Positions 24,243 through 36,920 of a stretch of 64,000 nucleotides of DNA are shown in pieces. Below the pieces are notes generated by a model that was given only the letters and a program-made list of their open reading frames with translations, had not been told where the DNA came from and ran no database searches. Every line of letters begins with the position of its first letter. The first letter of the stretch is position 1. The position numbers and the translations under genes were made by a program. This stretch comes from Sambucus nigra (lineage: Eukaryota; Streptophyta; Magnoliopsida; Dipsacales; Adoxaceae), in the NCBI GenBank assembly GCA_949130495.1, contig OX422208.1:685316202-685380201 (forward strand). The letters run 5' to 3'.

Positions 24243-26190
24243 TTTTATGCTATGTTTTATTATTTAGTTATTGTATAACTTCATTAGCTGAATAATTATA
24301 TACATAGTATTATGTACTTAGTTATATATATAAACACTTATTCTATATATCATACAAACTTAGCCTAGCTGCTACCATGATATTTGGTCCTTAGTTTTTG
24401 GACAGTGACTCTTGAAACCTCACGCCAACTATATATACACACATATATATAGTATTCATCTTGAACAATTAACATTTGAACGTTTTTTTTATACTATACA
24501 TATATTAGTTTTTTTTTTTTGTAGAGATAACCTTTTGGTTATACCATTCTTTTATTATATATTATAGCTTCATTAGGAGCCCCACACTCTCTAACTATGT
24601 TTGATTTGACTTGACATTATGAGGCTTTATTAGAACTTATCTTACATTTATTACGTACTATGTAAATATTCTTTTACCATATTTATTTGCTCTTAAAACC
24701 TTTTCTTTGTTTCATGCGATTACTACCAACTATATATATGCGTTTCTTATTATATTTGTTAGATCTATATTTGTTTACTATATTCTTTTAATTCATAATA
24801 TAAAAATATATATACTCGGACAGTTTGAGACTTTATATAATATTATATATATTGTGCATCTGAATAATGTTAGAAGATCTTATCTTTGAACAAGATCTGA
24901 TATTACGTGTATATTGTTTCTTTGGACCATTTCAATCCTTTCAATTGCCATAAACAATTAATATGACTTCAGCTGTAAGCCCCATGCATTTCTTTCATTA
25001 TGGAGTACAGATTTTTGATACGTGTCATTTCAACTCATTCAGTCTATACTTATAACATTATCTACATTTATACATTACTATATATATACTTGTTATATAT
25101 ATTTTTTATAATACTAAAACTGATTATTTTATGTATTATAAATACTTTACTTCTACATATCATTAATATATACATATAACGTTATAATTTTTTGCTACAT
25201 TTTTTTTAGTGTTCGAACCTCCTTTGGTTAATAGCTTGATTTTTTTTAACAACTATATTTTATAGCTTCTACACTTGGTAAATCCAATTGCTTTGGGCAA
25301 TATCTTTTCTATACAAATTTTTTGGTTGTTATTAATTTACCTCAAATACCTCGCTTGCTTCCGTCTTAAAATAGGTAGTTTTTTTAACTAATATGAGCCA
25401 CGGGCTTATAACAGTTGCTAAAGTATTCGAACCTTCCTTTATATATATTTTCTTCATACATTAAGGCAATTTTTATTATAGATGCCAAAAATTGTATGTA
25501 AGTTTATTTACATATTTAAATTCTAGGAGTGCCACACGTTATTTTTTAAACACGGGCATGCTTGGGAAATCATTTATGTTGGTATCTAATCCTTTATATA
25601 CAATGCATGCTTTGTACACATTCCACTATCTTTTGAAAAGCCTTGTTTTCCTGAATAAAATATTTCCACACATCGTCAACTGTGTGTACATTCTCACGCA
25701 TCCATTTATATATTAATCTTCATAAAAATAAAGAAACTTTGTGATACTTTGCATTACACCTTGGACACATTCATGTCATGTTTTGACAGCCTTGGGCACC
25801 CGATTTAATGCCTTATGTCAGTACACTTTGGACAAATTGTTGTGCAGTAAATCTTTATATTGGATCGACTATTACAGTTTTGGATTTAAGATGTGGACAC
25901 GCATCCTTTTTTGAAAGACTAAACCCGCGCATGATTTTTTTTATATATTTCCTGGAGATGCATATCCTCTTATTTGGACTAACCTACAGATATTATTTTG
26001 AGAATTTGGTTTGTTTTTATCTTCATAGACCACAAAAGTGGTATGTGATATCAACCAAGTGGACTGGACATTTTTACTCCATATGTTTTTGTACGGATAA
26101 GACCTGTTGACTATTCGTGACTTGATATAGACTATTTTATATTTATTATGTCTACTAACTTACACACACAATGCTCTCAGTCTACTCGCT
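23851..26190. other. AT-rich sequence, no recognisable gene
   Basis: Very AT-rich, with TATATA/CACACA stretches (about 24208-24242). Open frames at 25492-26110 have no motif I can name. Probably decayed element DNA. Confidence 0.4.
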
Positions 26191-27207
26191 CTAAGTTGAA
26201 GAACATGGAGCTCCATTTTGTATAAGATCTCCAACCGTCGTTTTTTTATTTGAGGCATACAAATAGAAGACCAACATATGTTTAAAACACACCACATATG
26301 AAAGACTGAAAATAGAAGATATCTGATATACACCATGAAGAGAGCAACTTAAAATTACATTCAGCTCATTTATTTACTCAAGAAAGCAGTATAAATTTCA
26401 TTCAGCTCTCAGCTATTTTTTTTAAAGAAGAAATTCAAGAGCAAAACAATCATTATTGTGCTACAAGATTTCAAGAAGAAGACTAGAGCCAAAAATCAAA
26501 TATACGGTGAAGTCTCACTCAAGAAGAAACTCGAACTGAATTTGTATTTTAAGAGTTTCAACAATTCAACCTTGTACAAAAATTCAAATTTGTTTTGAAG
26601 CTTTATTGAAGCTTCGATTGTAGCGGTGATTGGTATCTACCCTCAAGTGGATCACGATCTTGGAGCCGGTATTTGATTCAAGTGTTTATAAATTGGTGGT
26701 TTGATCCTACCGTCAAGTGGATCAGGATTAGTGAAGCGCAAGGGAGTTGGAAGTTCTAGGCGTGTGGACGTAGGCCGAGATTTAACCGAACCACGTTAAA
26801 TTTTGGTGTCATTTATTTTCCCGCACTTTATTTACTTATTTATTTGTGCTTACTTTAATTTATATTTTCAGCACTTAAATTTGCAAATATATTAATTGTG
26901 AAAATTGGTAAATTTATTTTAAGGTTAAAATAGTTATTTTTGAATTAATTAATTTATTTCAGAATATTAATTTTTATTATATACAAAAATTAATTTAAAT
27001 ATTGATTGGGTGTTAAAATCTGCATTTTAACTTGTTTAAATTATTTGGTTGCATTTATTTGATACTCTTGGTTTGAATCATTAGACATTTATTAATCTGA
27101 AAATTGATTAAGTGATTTACATTTAATATTTTTTTAAATATAACTTTAACCCGAAAAGTTTGTAAAATCTCAATTCACCCCCCCTCTTGAGTATAATCTG
27201 GGCAACA
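26190..27207 (+). mobile_element. Probable copia-type LTR fragment
   Basis: The right part has the layout of many plant copia (Tork/SIRE-like) LTRs: AGTGGATCA-GAT boxes, GTGTGGACGTAGGCCGAG, CCGAACCACGTTAAA, then an AT-rich tract and TTCACCCCCCCTCTTG close to the 3' end, finishing near CAACA at 27207. No primer-binding site or gag follows, so it is a solo or truncated LTR. The left boundary is uncertain and no target duplication was found. Confidence 0.5.
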
Positions 27208-28221
27208 GTTTTGGCTACGTAGGCATCTCAAGTTTACCTTGGGATTAGAGTCCTCATTTTTCTCATCTTCTGTATTTTACTCCCCTCACTCTATTTTCAT
27301 TAGTATTTTACATATATATTACCTTATCTGCTTTTACTCTTTAGCGGTCCCATTATATACACATACTCACTCATTAATACTGAGTGACGATCCAGAGCAT
27401 TGCTCATAGTCTATATATTATTATCATTTTTATCTCAATTACCCTTTCTAGAGATCCCATTAGACATGCATATTCCACTCCCTTGTAGTGAATTACGATC
27501 TAACGCATCGCTCACAATTTGTCTACTTTTAGACTTTTCCATTTCTTTCTTTTACACTCCTTCGAATGACTCATTATCGTCTTTTCCATGATGTAGACAT
27601 GATGATTTTTCTCTTCACTCATATACATAGTTTTCACCTCACACACATTATATACATAAATTACACATTTGAGGGAAGAGAAGAATATTTTTATAGCCAA
27701 TGAGAGACTAAAAGAGCGAAATGGGTGGCTAACATCTTTCCATTCCATAACAAAATCCTCGGACCCGTGATCAATTTAGTTTTCGTATGCATCAGTTAGT
27801 ATTTTAGGTCGTTTCTTCTAGGAAAACTTTATTTTTTGCCTATTTTGAGTCAAATAGGCTAGCGACTCAAATTTATATATTTTTATCCCTTGATGATGGT
27901 CACTTTATGTCCGTGGGATCCCGCGAACTTCGCTCTGGTGGAGTAAAAAGGTACTTTCACACACTCTATGTCACTTTTAGATATCCATGCTTATTCCCAC
28001 TTTTATATACCCACATGCTTCATATACCACTTGTGTATATACCCACATTACTTTCACTCGCACACACTTTCACATTACGTTCACTTGCACACACCTTCAC
28101 GTTATCTTTACTTGCACATAACACCACGTTATTCCCACTTTGCGCATATATCCATCCCACTTGCGTATATTCACATGTCTCACACCTTGTACATATCATC
28201 ATGTTTTGTATGTGTTTTATG
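27208..28221. repeat. Degenerate tandem repeats in element-derived DNA
   Basis: Two diverged units of about 108 bp (about 27343-27450 and 27452-27560) share ATCCCATTA, ACGATC, GCAT-GCTCA. From about 28010 to 28190 short repeats of ACTTGCACACA-CTTCACGTTA and TATACCCACAT occur. No gene. Confidence 0.5.
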
Positions 28222-28773
28222 TAGGGATGGCAATTTAACCCGACCCATAGGAGTCCAGCCCCGTCCCGATCCTAATGGGGCGGGATTTAAAACCCGATTA
28301 ATGAATTTGGAGCGGGTATGGGTTTAAAAAAATCCATTTATTAAATGGGGCGGGTTAGGAATTAGCTTAAATAAAGCCTCCCCGCTCCACCCCATTTAAC
28401 TTATGCCTACATAAATACAATTTATATGTATGTTAATTAGAATTAAACTACACACACACACTAAAAAAGCCCTTTATATGTATGTTAATTTTATAAAAGA
28501 TCTATGTGGAAACATGGATTGATAATCGGGGGATTGTCTCACATATGGGAATATGAACCATTATAGACCTCTAAGACTATAATGTAATATTTTTAATTTT
28601 ACTATTTTTAAAATTAACCTGACCTGTACGAGCCCCGCTCCGCCCCGTTTATTAAATGGGGGTGGGTTAGGAGTTAATTTAGATAAAAACTGTCCCGCCC
28701 CGCCCCATTTATTAAATGGGGCGGATTAAGATTTTTGAAAACTCGCCCCAAACCCGTCCCGTTGCCATCCCTA
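28222..28773. mobile_element. Non-autonomous hAT element, 552 bp
   Basis: Perfect 8-bp duplication GTTTTATG at 28214-28221 and 28774-28781. Both ends read TAGGGATGGCAA inward. Subterminal repeats of GGGGCGGG and CCCCATTTATTAAATGGGG flank an AT-rich core. A second copy of its left end opens at 63904. Confidence 0.93.
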
Positions 28774-28781
28774 GTTTTATG

Positions 28782-30290
28782 CTTCATATTTCTTGTACAT
28801 ACTTATTAGCTTTACTCTCCTCGTATATTTATTTCTATTTCACATGTCGCTCATGTGTATCCTTCTTCTCTATTTCATACTTAGTAGTTGTACGTTCCCA
28901 TTTTAGCATACATAAAACTTTGCATAAGAAAATACTAATTAAGACTCGTACATTTTACGCATTACATCACGTGAGCACTATATATTGACCCTATTTTGCC
29001 GTGTACAGGGGGGGCACTTCGTGATGGGTTGCCAGTTCTGTGGGACGCGGTTAACCTAAGCAATATAACTTCCACCTTCCATTAATCAAGTACCTTTAAC
29101 GTATATCGAATAACCCCCCATATAGTATTGCTTGATCGAATTCACAATAGAAGGTATATAAAAGGAAATACGTTGATGTATGTCAGGTATATCGAATTTT
29201 CTCTCTCACATACCCTCACTACAAGGTATATCGTGAGGCAATTCACCTACACTCGGGTACATCAAATGGCTTTTTCACACGTACCTATGATTGATATCCC
29301 TTATAAGTAAGAGATATATCATAAAAGTCATTTCAAAGGGGGTAAACCTTACACTACCCACCCCTTACATAAATTCATATAGGCATCTACCTAAGGACAT
29401 TCATACCTAGATTACTGATTCCAACACGAAACTCTATCGAAATTTTGGGTCACCTTATCACCCAAATTTCATTCTATTTTGTGCGTTTTAAAATAGTATC
29501 TTGTCCGCGAGTCTGGACACAAGTCAAACCATGTCTTGCATCGCGCACCCCATTCTTTCCCAGGCTCGGGTCTTATCCTGTATTTCACTTTCACCCTAGG
29601 CATAACATACAAAAATTACTAATAATAACAACTATACTTGGGAATTTTTCTTCTTCTCTTTTCAAAAATACATAAAAATATTTTATCCCCATTTTAAAAT
29701 ATTAAAAATATTCTTCTTTTTTTTAAAAATTAAAAAAATTTCCCTCTTGGGTGCGATCGAGCTCCTTGGTCTGGCTCCGTATTGGATCAAATCCGCTATC
29801 AAGACACCCTATAGTTCTACACCCTAATTATCCACTTCAGTAGGAATCGAATGGTCTTACCGAAGTTTTCTCGTGGAGAACCTGATTAGAATGTCAATGT
29901 TCAACCAGATCAAATAATTGTAGTTGCTTAGCCCAATTCTAAGATCAATAGCCTATAAGCCGATGCCCAAGAAATGCAGAGAAACAAAGGTCAGATCCGA
30001 GAGGTTCCAGAACCTTATTTTACTTTTCGTCGTGTTGTGGGACCATAAATGCCTAAGCCGATTTGGGATCCAAAAGAGTATTAACATGCACCTCATCCTT
30101 AGTGCATTCTTTTTATAAATGGGTCGCCACCTACTCATTTATCGATGCCAAACCTTGCTTATCCAGGGGTTAACATGCTAGCACCCATTCCTGTCGATCT
30201 CAAGGAAGATAAATTGATATGAGTTAAAGAAGATCTCATATTTCTTTCCAAAAATTTAACTAAGCAAAGATCTCAGTGAACTACGCGGAT
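28782..30290 (+). other. Probable LTR/leader region of a decayed Ty3 element
   Basis: No gene. Short blocks such as GGGTCGCCACCTACTCATTT (30121-30140) and the position just before a Tat-like gag suggest LTR or leader sequence of the element decoded at 30290-32700. Boundaries are not visible. Confidence 0.3.
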
Positions 30291-32700
30291 TACACCCACA
30301 TGTCCCCTTTACCCGAAGGTCAGGTTGCCAGAGAAATTCAAGAGAAATTCAATATGCCTGATATTGAGAAGTTTGAAGGTAACGAATTTCGATCGTGAAT
30401 ATTCGTAACCACCATCATTCCATGAGACTAATTGGGGCTACGAAAGAGGTAATGGCTCAAATGTTCTAATAGACACTCAAAGAAAGCGCCATTTGTTGGT
30501 TATTGCCACTAGAGGAATCCTAGATTTACAGGATAGAGGATATAGCAAGGGAGTTCATGGAACATTAAAAATATAATGAAGAATTGAAGGTAGCCCATCG
30601 AGATTTTAAACTACTCAATCAAACCCCCGTGGAATATGTCAACAGTTCCATCAGTACGTGGAGGGAGAAAGTTGCATCCATGACTAACCGACCATCTGAG
30701 GAAGAACAAGTTAGTATTATGAATAAAAAAATTATGCCACATATTTGATACTCTATGGGTAGCCATTATTACCCCAATTTCAGAGCCATTCGGGAGGTTG
30801 AGGTTGATATCGAACAAAATGTCAATAGACATAAGTCCGAGTACGAATAAAAGAAACTAGGAGGGAAATTCACTCCTCGTAAGTATGATAAGCCAGCTAT
30901 TACCATTGTTTCAGCTATCAACATCATCTCTCAGACTGCCACTCCATAGGTACCAGAATCCCACCATGTTGTATCCCGAAAAGAATATACCAAGATCCAT
31001 GCTTCCCTCTCTAAAGTGTATCAAACCCTCTTATATAAAAACCTAAACAAACCCTTGGACCATCGTCCACTACCTGACCTACTTCCTAAAAATTTTAGAC
31101 GCAATGCACGTTGCGACTTCCACTAAAATTGTTGGGCATACCACCGACTAATGCTATCACTTAACAAATGTTATCCAAAGCCTTATTGACAATGGCGCCA
31201 TTATTTCTCCTGCAAATCCTAAGCCAAACACCACTCAAAATCTTTTACTAACACACCAAACAGGTGTGGATGCCATCCTTACTGATGAGGATCCAGACGT
31301 TGACCCATCTACTAAAATCAAACCCACGAATAAACATATTCCTTTAAATCTCTCTCCCAAATCTGTACAAATGTGCCCATCCTTCTTCTTACACTCGAAA
31401 AATTCTTCCAATCAAGCTCTCTCCCTTATGATAAGGGCTTGCATCGTTGTCTGAACCCACTCAAAAATAAAGAATATGGAACTGCCAGTTGTCTTAGAAT
31501 AACTCAAAAGTCTTGGGATAAAATTCCCATCTAAAGTGACCCTTGAAAAAATCTACCGTGAAAAGATCAATGATGTGTATATGAAAGCTCGAAAGTTATC
31601 CCATCAGTATGATGATTGGTTTGTACCTTTGGAAGAATTATGTTTAGACATAATCATCTAAGTTTTGTCAGAATAATGTGCCAAGAATAATAAAAAGATA
31701 TGAAACCTCTGTACTGCTTATAATACTAAATCTCAAAGGATATATGGTCCCTTATTTTAAACACTTATCCACCGCATGGGAAGATTTGTATGGTGAAACG
31801 ATTGAGGTTATAGAATGCATCGACTTTTCCTTAAAAAAACATTATTACTCACGAATAGGGAGATGATCCCTTGGACAACTCAGGTAATGAATCTAATGAA
31901 AAAAACTCCGTCATAACTGTCCTTTTTTTTAGAATGATCTCTTTCGAAGAGTTATTGTCATAAATTAATGGCATGACGGTTGCAACAGAGAGAGATGAAG
32001 ACACTAGGTTTTTATTATTCCCAGCATATGTGAACATATGACCCGATCAGGGTATACTATAAAATCCAGTCCTCCCATTAATATGTACATATGCGGATAA
32101 GAGGAAAAGGGTTACCAAAGAAATCATAATGCCAAAAATATCAATTGAGGAAAGCAAAATTCTCGCGTAGCTCAAGTAGACCGAAGCCAACATTACCCTA
32201 CGGGAACTCTTTTATCTTCCCAACTTCGAATAAATGCCCCAATCAAGCTTCTCGCTAGGCCTACAATTCTGCCCTCTATCTTCCCTAAAGAAGCCGTCCA
32301 TATAGTTGGAACTTTGACTGCCATAAAAACTCGTCTCCTTTACCGATGAGGAGATTCCTAAATTTGTCCTAGATCATGACTATGACCTTAACAACTCTAT
32401 AGAAGTTTGGGAAAGACAATTCCATTGGTGCTTGCTGATAATGGTTCTGCTCTGAGTGTTTCTCCATTAAGAACTCTAAGTTGCCTGGGGCTGCCAATTA
32501 ATGACATTACTCCTATTTAGGTTGTCATCCGTGCATACGATAATATTTGGTGAGAGATTATAGGTTCGATATCTCTCACACTAGGGGATGACCACCGTTT
32601 GATGGCCCATCAAAATCCCATAGACTATATAAATGCTACGAGGTTTTATGGACTTAATAGGGAGCCTGAACTAAATACGACGTTGTATTTACTACGAGAT
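30290..32700 (+). pseudogene. Ty3 (Tat-like) gag-protease remnant
   Basis: Translation in changing frames gives gag-like segments: TNRPSEEEQV (about 30685-30715) and HTTD*CYHLTNVIQSLIDNG (about 31140-31200, the zinc-knuckle/linker block). A retropepsin segment follows at about 32430-32620: VLADNGSALSVSPL, then LSCLGLPINDIT and VIRAYDN, typical of Tat-type proteases with the D-N-G-S active-site motif. Many stops. No reverse transcriptase or integrase follows before the copia-like element at 33944. Confidence 0.6.
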
Positions 32701-33938
32701 TGTATGTCACTTCATAAGCATTTATGTCTGTAAAGAGACATTAAAATACATGTTCAGAGTGATCAAAAACAAGGACAATAGTTTTATGGACTTGCCAATT
32801 GTGTTAATGATGATTGCTAACGATTGATCATCCAAGCGAATATGGGGTTATTTAAATATTTATGTGTGGGATGTACAACAAAAGCACCATATACTCCATT
32901 TTTAATAATCCTCCACCCATTATGACCAATTTGATGTAAAAGGTGGAGAAGAACATCCACAAAAATACAATATGAGAATTCGAATCATACCCCATGAAGA
33001 GTATATTTCCATGAACAAGAACTCCAACAAATGTTGAAATCAGAGAATAATACAACAATGGAGAATGTTGAGGTACAAGCAGAGACACAAAGTATAAGTG
33101 ATTTACCACTCCAAAATTCTTTGGACAAGTATTGACAACCATGTCAGACATGCAGGTGCTCAAGTGATCGGGATAGTTAAAGACTCGACTATCCTATAGA
33201 AACTCGAACTAATATAAAAATTTCCACTGGGATCACAATCATGATACGAATAAACTAAAGAGCAAGATATAGTTCGTAATCACAATGGACACCTTAGATA
33301 TTTTTTAGATCACTTAAACCGAAAAAGTTGGAATAATGAGACCGAGGAAAATAATGCAAACTCAATCATGAGGGACATTTATTAGAAAAGGGATGAGTAA
33401 AGATACAAAGTCAATAAGTCTAAGGGCACTGCCAAGAGCTTCATGCATCACTATATTATTCTTCTACTCTAGAAATACTTCTAAAATGTGAGTATTATAT
33501 TACTTTTATACTTTATAGATTTTAGTTTAACTAATCACCTACACTTTTTTAAATTTTATAATTAAATTAATGAGATAATTAGGATCAAGAAAATAAGTTT
33601 TACTAAATCGTTACGTGTAAATGTAAAGAATATTTATATATTTTTAGTGAAAAGTATGCATATTTAATTTATGAAATTTTATATGTCTAGTTTATAAATT
33701 ATTAGTTATGATATTTGAATCCTCACTTGCTAAGTTGAAAGTTCATATATGTTTTAAAATAACTTGGACTTATTTAACTTTGGAATTTGGAATTATGATT
33801 AGTAATGATTGGGAACTTTATTTATGAAATTGGTACAATTTTATTTATATTTGAGTTGAGTAATTTAATTCATTCTTTTTCTTCCTGTTAAAAATGCAAT
33901 GGTGGTAATAGGAATTTTGATTAATCATACTTGGATAT
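32700..33938. other. No recognisable gene
   Basis: Probably the decayed continuation of the Ty3 remnant, becoming AT-rich towards the next insertion. Nothing nameable. Confidence 0.35.
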
Positions 33939-33943
33939 ACTAG

Positions 33944-35044
33944 TGTAAGGACATTGTCCATCACAATTAATTATGTCATATACCGCTACAAGTCGTCGAA
34001 GAATTGGGAAGCTAAAATCTACAAACGACGGATCCGAATTTCAAGAAGATTTCAACATTCAAGCCCAATAATGAATTTGGTAAATTATGTTTAAGTTTCA
34101 TTTACATTTCACATTAAAAGTGTTAGGATATTTTTGTGAAAGTTAAAATATTTTCTATTTATGAAAAATAGTTTTTGAATTTTTTATGAATTGTTTTTAT
34201 TTTTCAAAAACATTTTCTCATAAAAGTTTTGGATAAATGTTTTCTAATCTCGTGAACAGTTTTAAATTTTAAGGTTTAAAAGTCTAAAGATTTTTTGGGG
34301 ATCATGGACTACCGTTCAAACGACAGCGTTCTCATTCAAACGAGAAAACATCTCGCTCGAACGATGTCGTATCTCGTTCGAACGATAAGATTTTTTTACT
34401 GACACGTCACCGCCTTACTGTTCTATATATTGGGTGTCAGAGTACTCAATTTTTGTGTGGAGAAAAAATTATTTTCACAGGATACATTTTTATGCTATTC
34501 TCCAACCATTTGAGGGTTCATAACTTTTGTTTTACAATTCACAATCCCAATTGCTTTTGTGTGAGTTATTTTGTGGAATCCAAAACATAGTTTGCTATTG
34601 TTCATCCTTTGTGGGGATATCTCTACAACTGAGAGATTGCGTGCTATTGTGGAGGGAGTCTCTGCGAAGTTTTAAGATTGCGTGTCTGGACTACATGTCC
34701 TTGTGGTATAGCTGCGTGTGAACCACTACCGATTTCTAGTTGTTGCTTTGAAGGTTTGATGAAGACACCGTGCGTTACACTTGCGGGCGATTATAAAGTT
34801 GTTTGTAAGTCAATGGTCTTGTAAACTTGTCAAAATTCTATAAATAAAAAGGTTTTGCCCCGAGGAGATTTTTCCTGAACTTTGTGTCACATACTTTATT
34901 TATGATGGTTTGACGCTTGCACGGAGATAGCTATTTGAGTTTAAGGGCTGAATTGATTTGATTCATAAATTGACACCAATTAAATAAGTTTGTGATTGGA
35001 ATTTGCACATCTATTCGAATCATTATCACACATAAGGTTTTACA
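33944..35044 (+). repeat. Left LTR of the gag-only copia-like element
   Basis: 1,101 bp, TG...CA. Contains a CTATATAT promoter-like box (34423-34430) and AATAAA (34843-34848), both conserved in the right LTR. Also carries a block of TCGTTCGAACGA-type palindromes (about 34314-34390). Over the first 200 bases it differs from the right LTR at roughly one site in 20-25. Confidence 0.9.
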
Positions 35045-35047
35045 AAT

Positions 35048-35059
35048 TGGTATCAGAGC
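35048..35059 (+). other. Primer-binding site (initiator Met tRNA)
   Basis: TGGTATCAGAGC, three bases after the LTR end. Typical of copia and of several Ty3 lineages. Confidence 0.95.
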
Positions 35060-35152
35060 AAGTTTCACTAATTTATTGTGAATTCTTATTTTTCGTAAAA
35101 TTGTGTGATACTGATTTTTTTTGAAAAATCTATTTTTTGAAAGTTTGTCATA

Positions 35153-36920
35153 ATGTTTCCAAACGAAAACTTATATAGTCGGTTGCCAATTTTTGACGTG
35201 TCTAATTATGCTTACTGGAAAGCCCGAATGAAATTCCATTTAAAAGCAATCGATGAAAGAGTTCGGGTCATTTGTGAAAGAGGTTGTAATCCTCCCACTG
35301 TCACTGCAAATAATGTCACGAATCTAAAATCTGTGTCAGACTGGACTGAGGATGAGTTCAGGTGGAGTACTTATAATTCACGTGGGCTTAGTGCAATTTC
35401 CGGACACGTCACTCCTAACGAGTTCCGACGTATTAGACCTGCACCACGTCTAAAGAAGCGTGGGATATTTTGCAACTCACCCACGAGGGCACTAACGCGG
35501 TTAAAAAGTCTAAAATTCAAAATTTGACCACTCAGTTTGAGACAATCACTATATTAGAGACTAAGTGTTTTGACGAGTTTTATGCACGTTTATCTGAAAT
35601 TGTCAACACTAGTTTCAACCTAGGTGAGCCTATACGTGATGCACGAGTGGTTAAAAAGATTTTAAGATCGCTTCCTAAACATTTAATCCCTAAAGTGACT
35701 GTTTTTAATACCTTATGAAATTTGAATCGTCTGAAATTAGAAGAGTTGGTAGGAGACCTACAGACGTACGAAATTGACATGTTTCCCGACACCGTCAAAC
35801 CTAGGATAGAGGGATAGCGCTTAAAGACCAATCTAAGAAAAAGAAAGTGAGTTTTTATGAGTCCGAGTCTGATTTTGACATGGCCTTGCTTGCAAAGAAT
35901 TTAAAAAAAAATCTCCAGTTTTCGAAACAAAATTCTTCCAATAAAAGATTTTCGGAGAAAAATAAAAAGAAAGACAAGTCCAAAGAAAGCGGTGAGAAAG
36001 AGAAAGGGGGAGAAGAAAATTTTGAAAATGTGAAATGTTTTAAGTGTGAGGGGAAATGGCACGAGTCATTTGAGTGTTCCATTAGACTTAGGAGAGAGGG
36101 CAAGAAAGTTGCTATGCTAGTGATAGTGAGGATGAGGTAGATGATACCGGTGATGAAAAAGCCCATGGTATGTATGTTTCCTTTTTAGCCAGTCACGAGA
36201 GCACACCCAGTTTGTCCCACGAGGATGAGGACACTTGTGCACATGATACCCCGAGGAGGTTTTGAGTGTTTCTAGCGAGTCTGAGAGCGAGTACGCTAGT
36301 GATGATAAGAGTGAGCTCTAGATTGCTTTTCGAGAGTTGTACGCGAGACCTTACACTAAAAAATTGAATAATAAGTTGGGTCTCAAAGTAAAAAATTTGG
36401 AGAGAGAGATTAGAGATTGAAGGAGTTTGAGGCAAAAGCAAGTCAACTCGAGAAAGTGAAGGTTTCTTTGAGTGAGGAGTTGATTGCTTTGAATAGGGAA
36501 AATAGTGAGCTTATAGCCCGCGTGTCACAATTAGAGGCATATCTTAAGCACGTCCTGGAGGCTAAAGTCACTTTGGGGAACGCATCTAAGAAGGTGAGAA
36601 ATATGGTTCTCAGTCTTATTTTGGGGAGTGGTGAGCGTTTATGAATAAGTCATGACGGTGTGTCTACCTCTATTATTGCATCCGAGCCGGTTCCCACTTT
36701 AGTGACTCGACACAACCCACTAGGCATCCTGTACCTATTAGAAAAGCACATCCTAGAGTTTTTTAGAGAGGCGTACCTAGACCGGTTTATGTTTGCTCCC
36801 ATTGCAAAAAGAGAGGACACCTTAGGGAGTTGTGCTTTAAATTGGGTTATGTGTCACGCCTTGCTTCTTCACATGTTCGCATACGTGCACCCACCCATGA
36901 TACTTTTTGCTTGCACATAA
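35153..36920 (+). pseudogene. Copia-type gag with two zinc knuckles, frameshifted
   Basis: Begins MFPNENLYSRLPIFDVSNYA, with YAYWKARMKFHLKA as in copia UBN2-type gag. Frame changes near 35460 and 35820 and stops near 35716 and 35815 break it. A first knuckle CX2CX4HX4C (CFKCEGKWHESFEC) lies at about 36035-36076. It is followed by an acidic linker and a heptad-like coiled coil (about 36417-36580, SEELIALNRENSEL). A second knuckle (CSHCKKRGHLRELC) lies at about 36802-36843. Domain order resembles SIRE-type gag. No protease motif follows. Confidence 0.8.
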
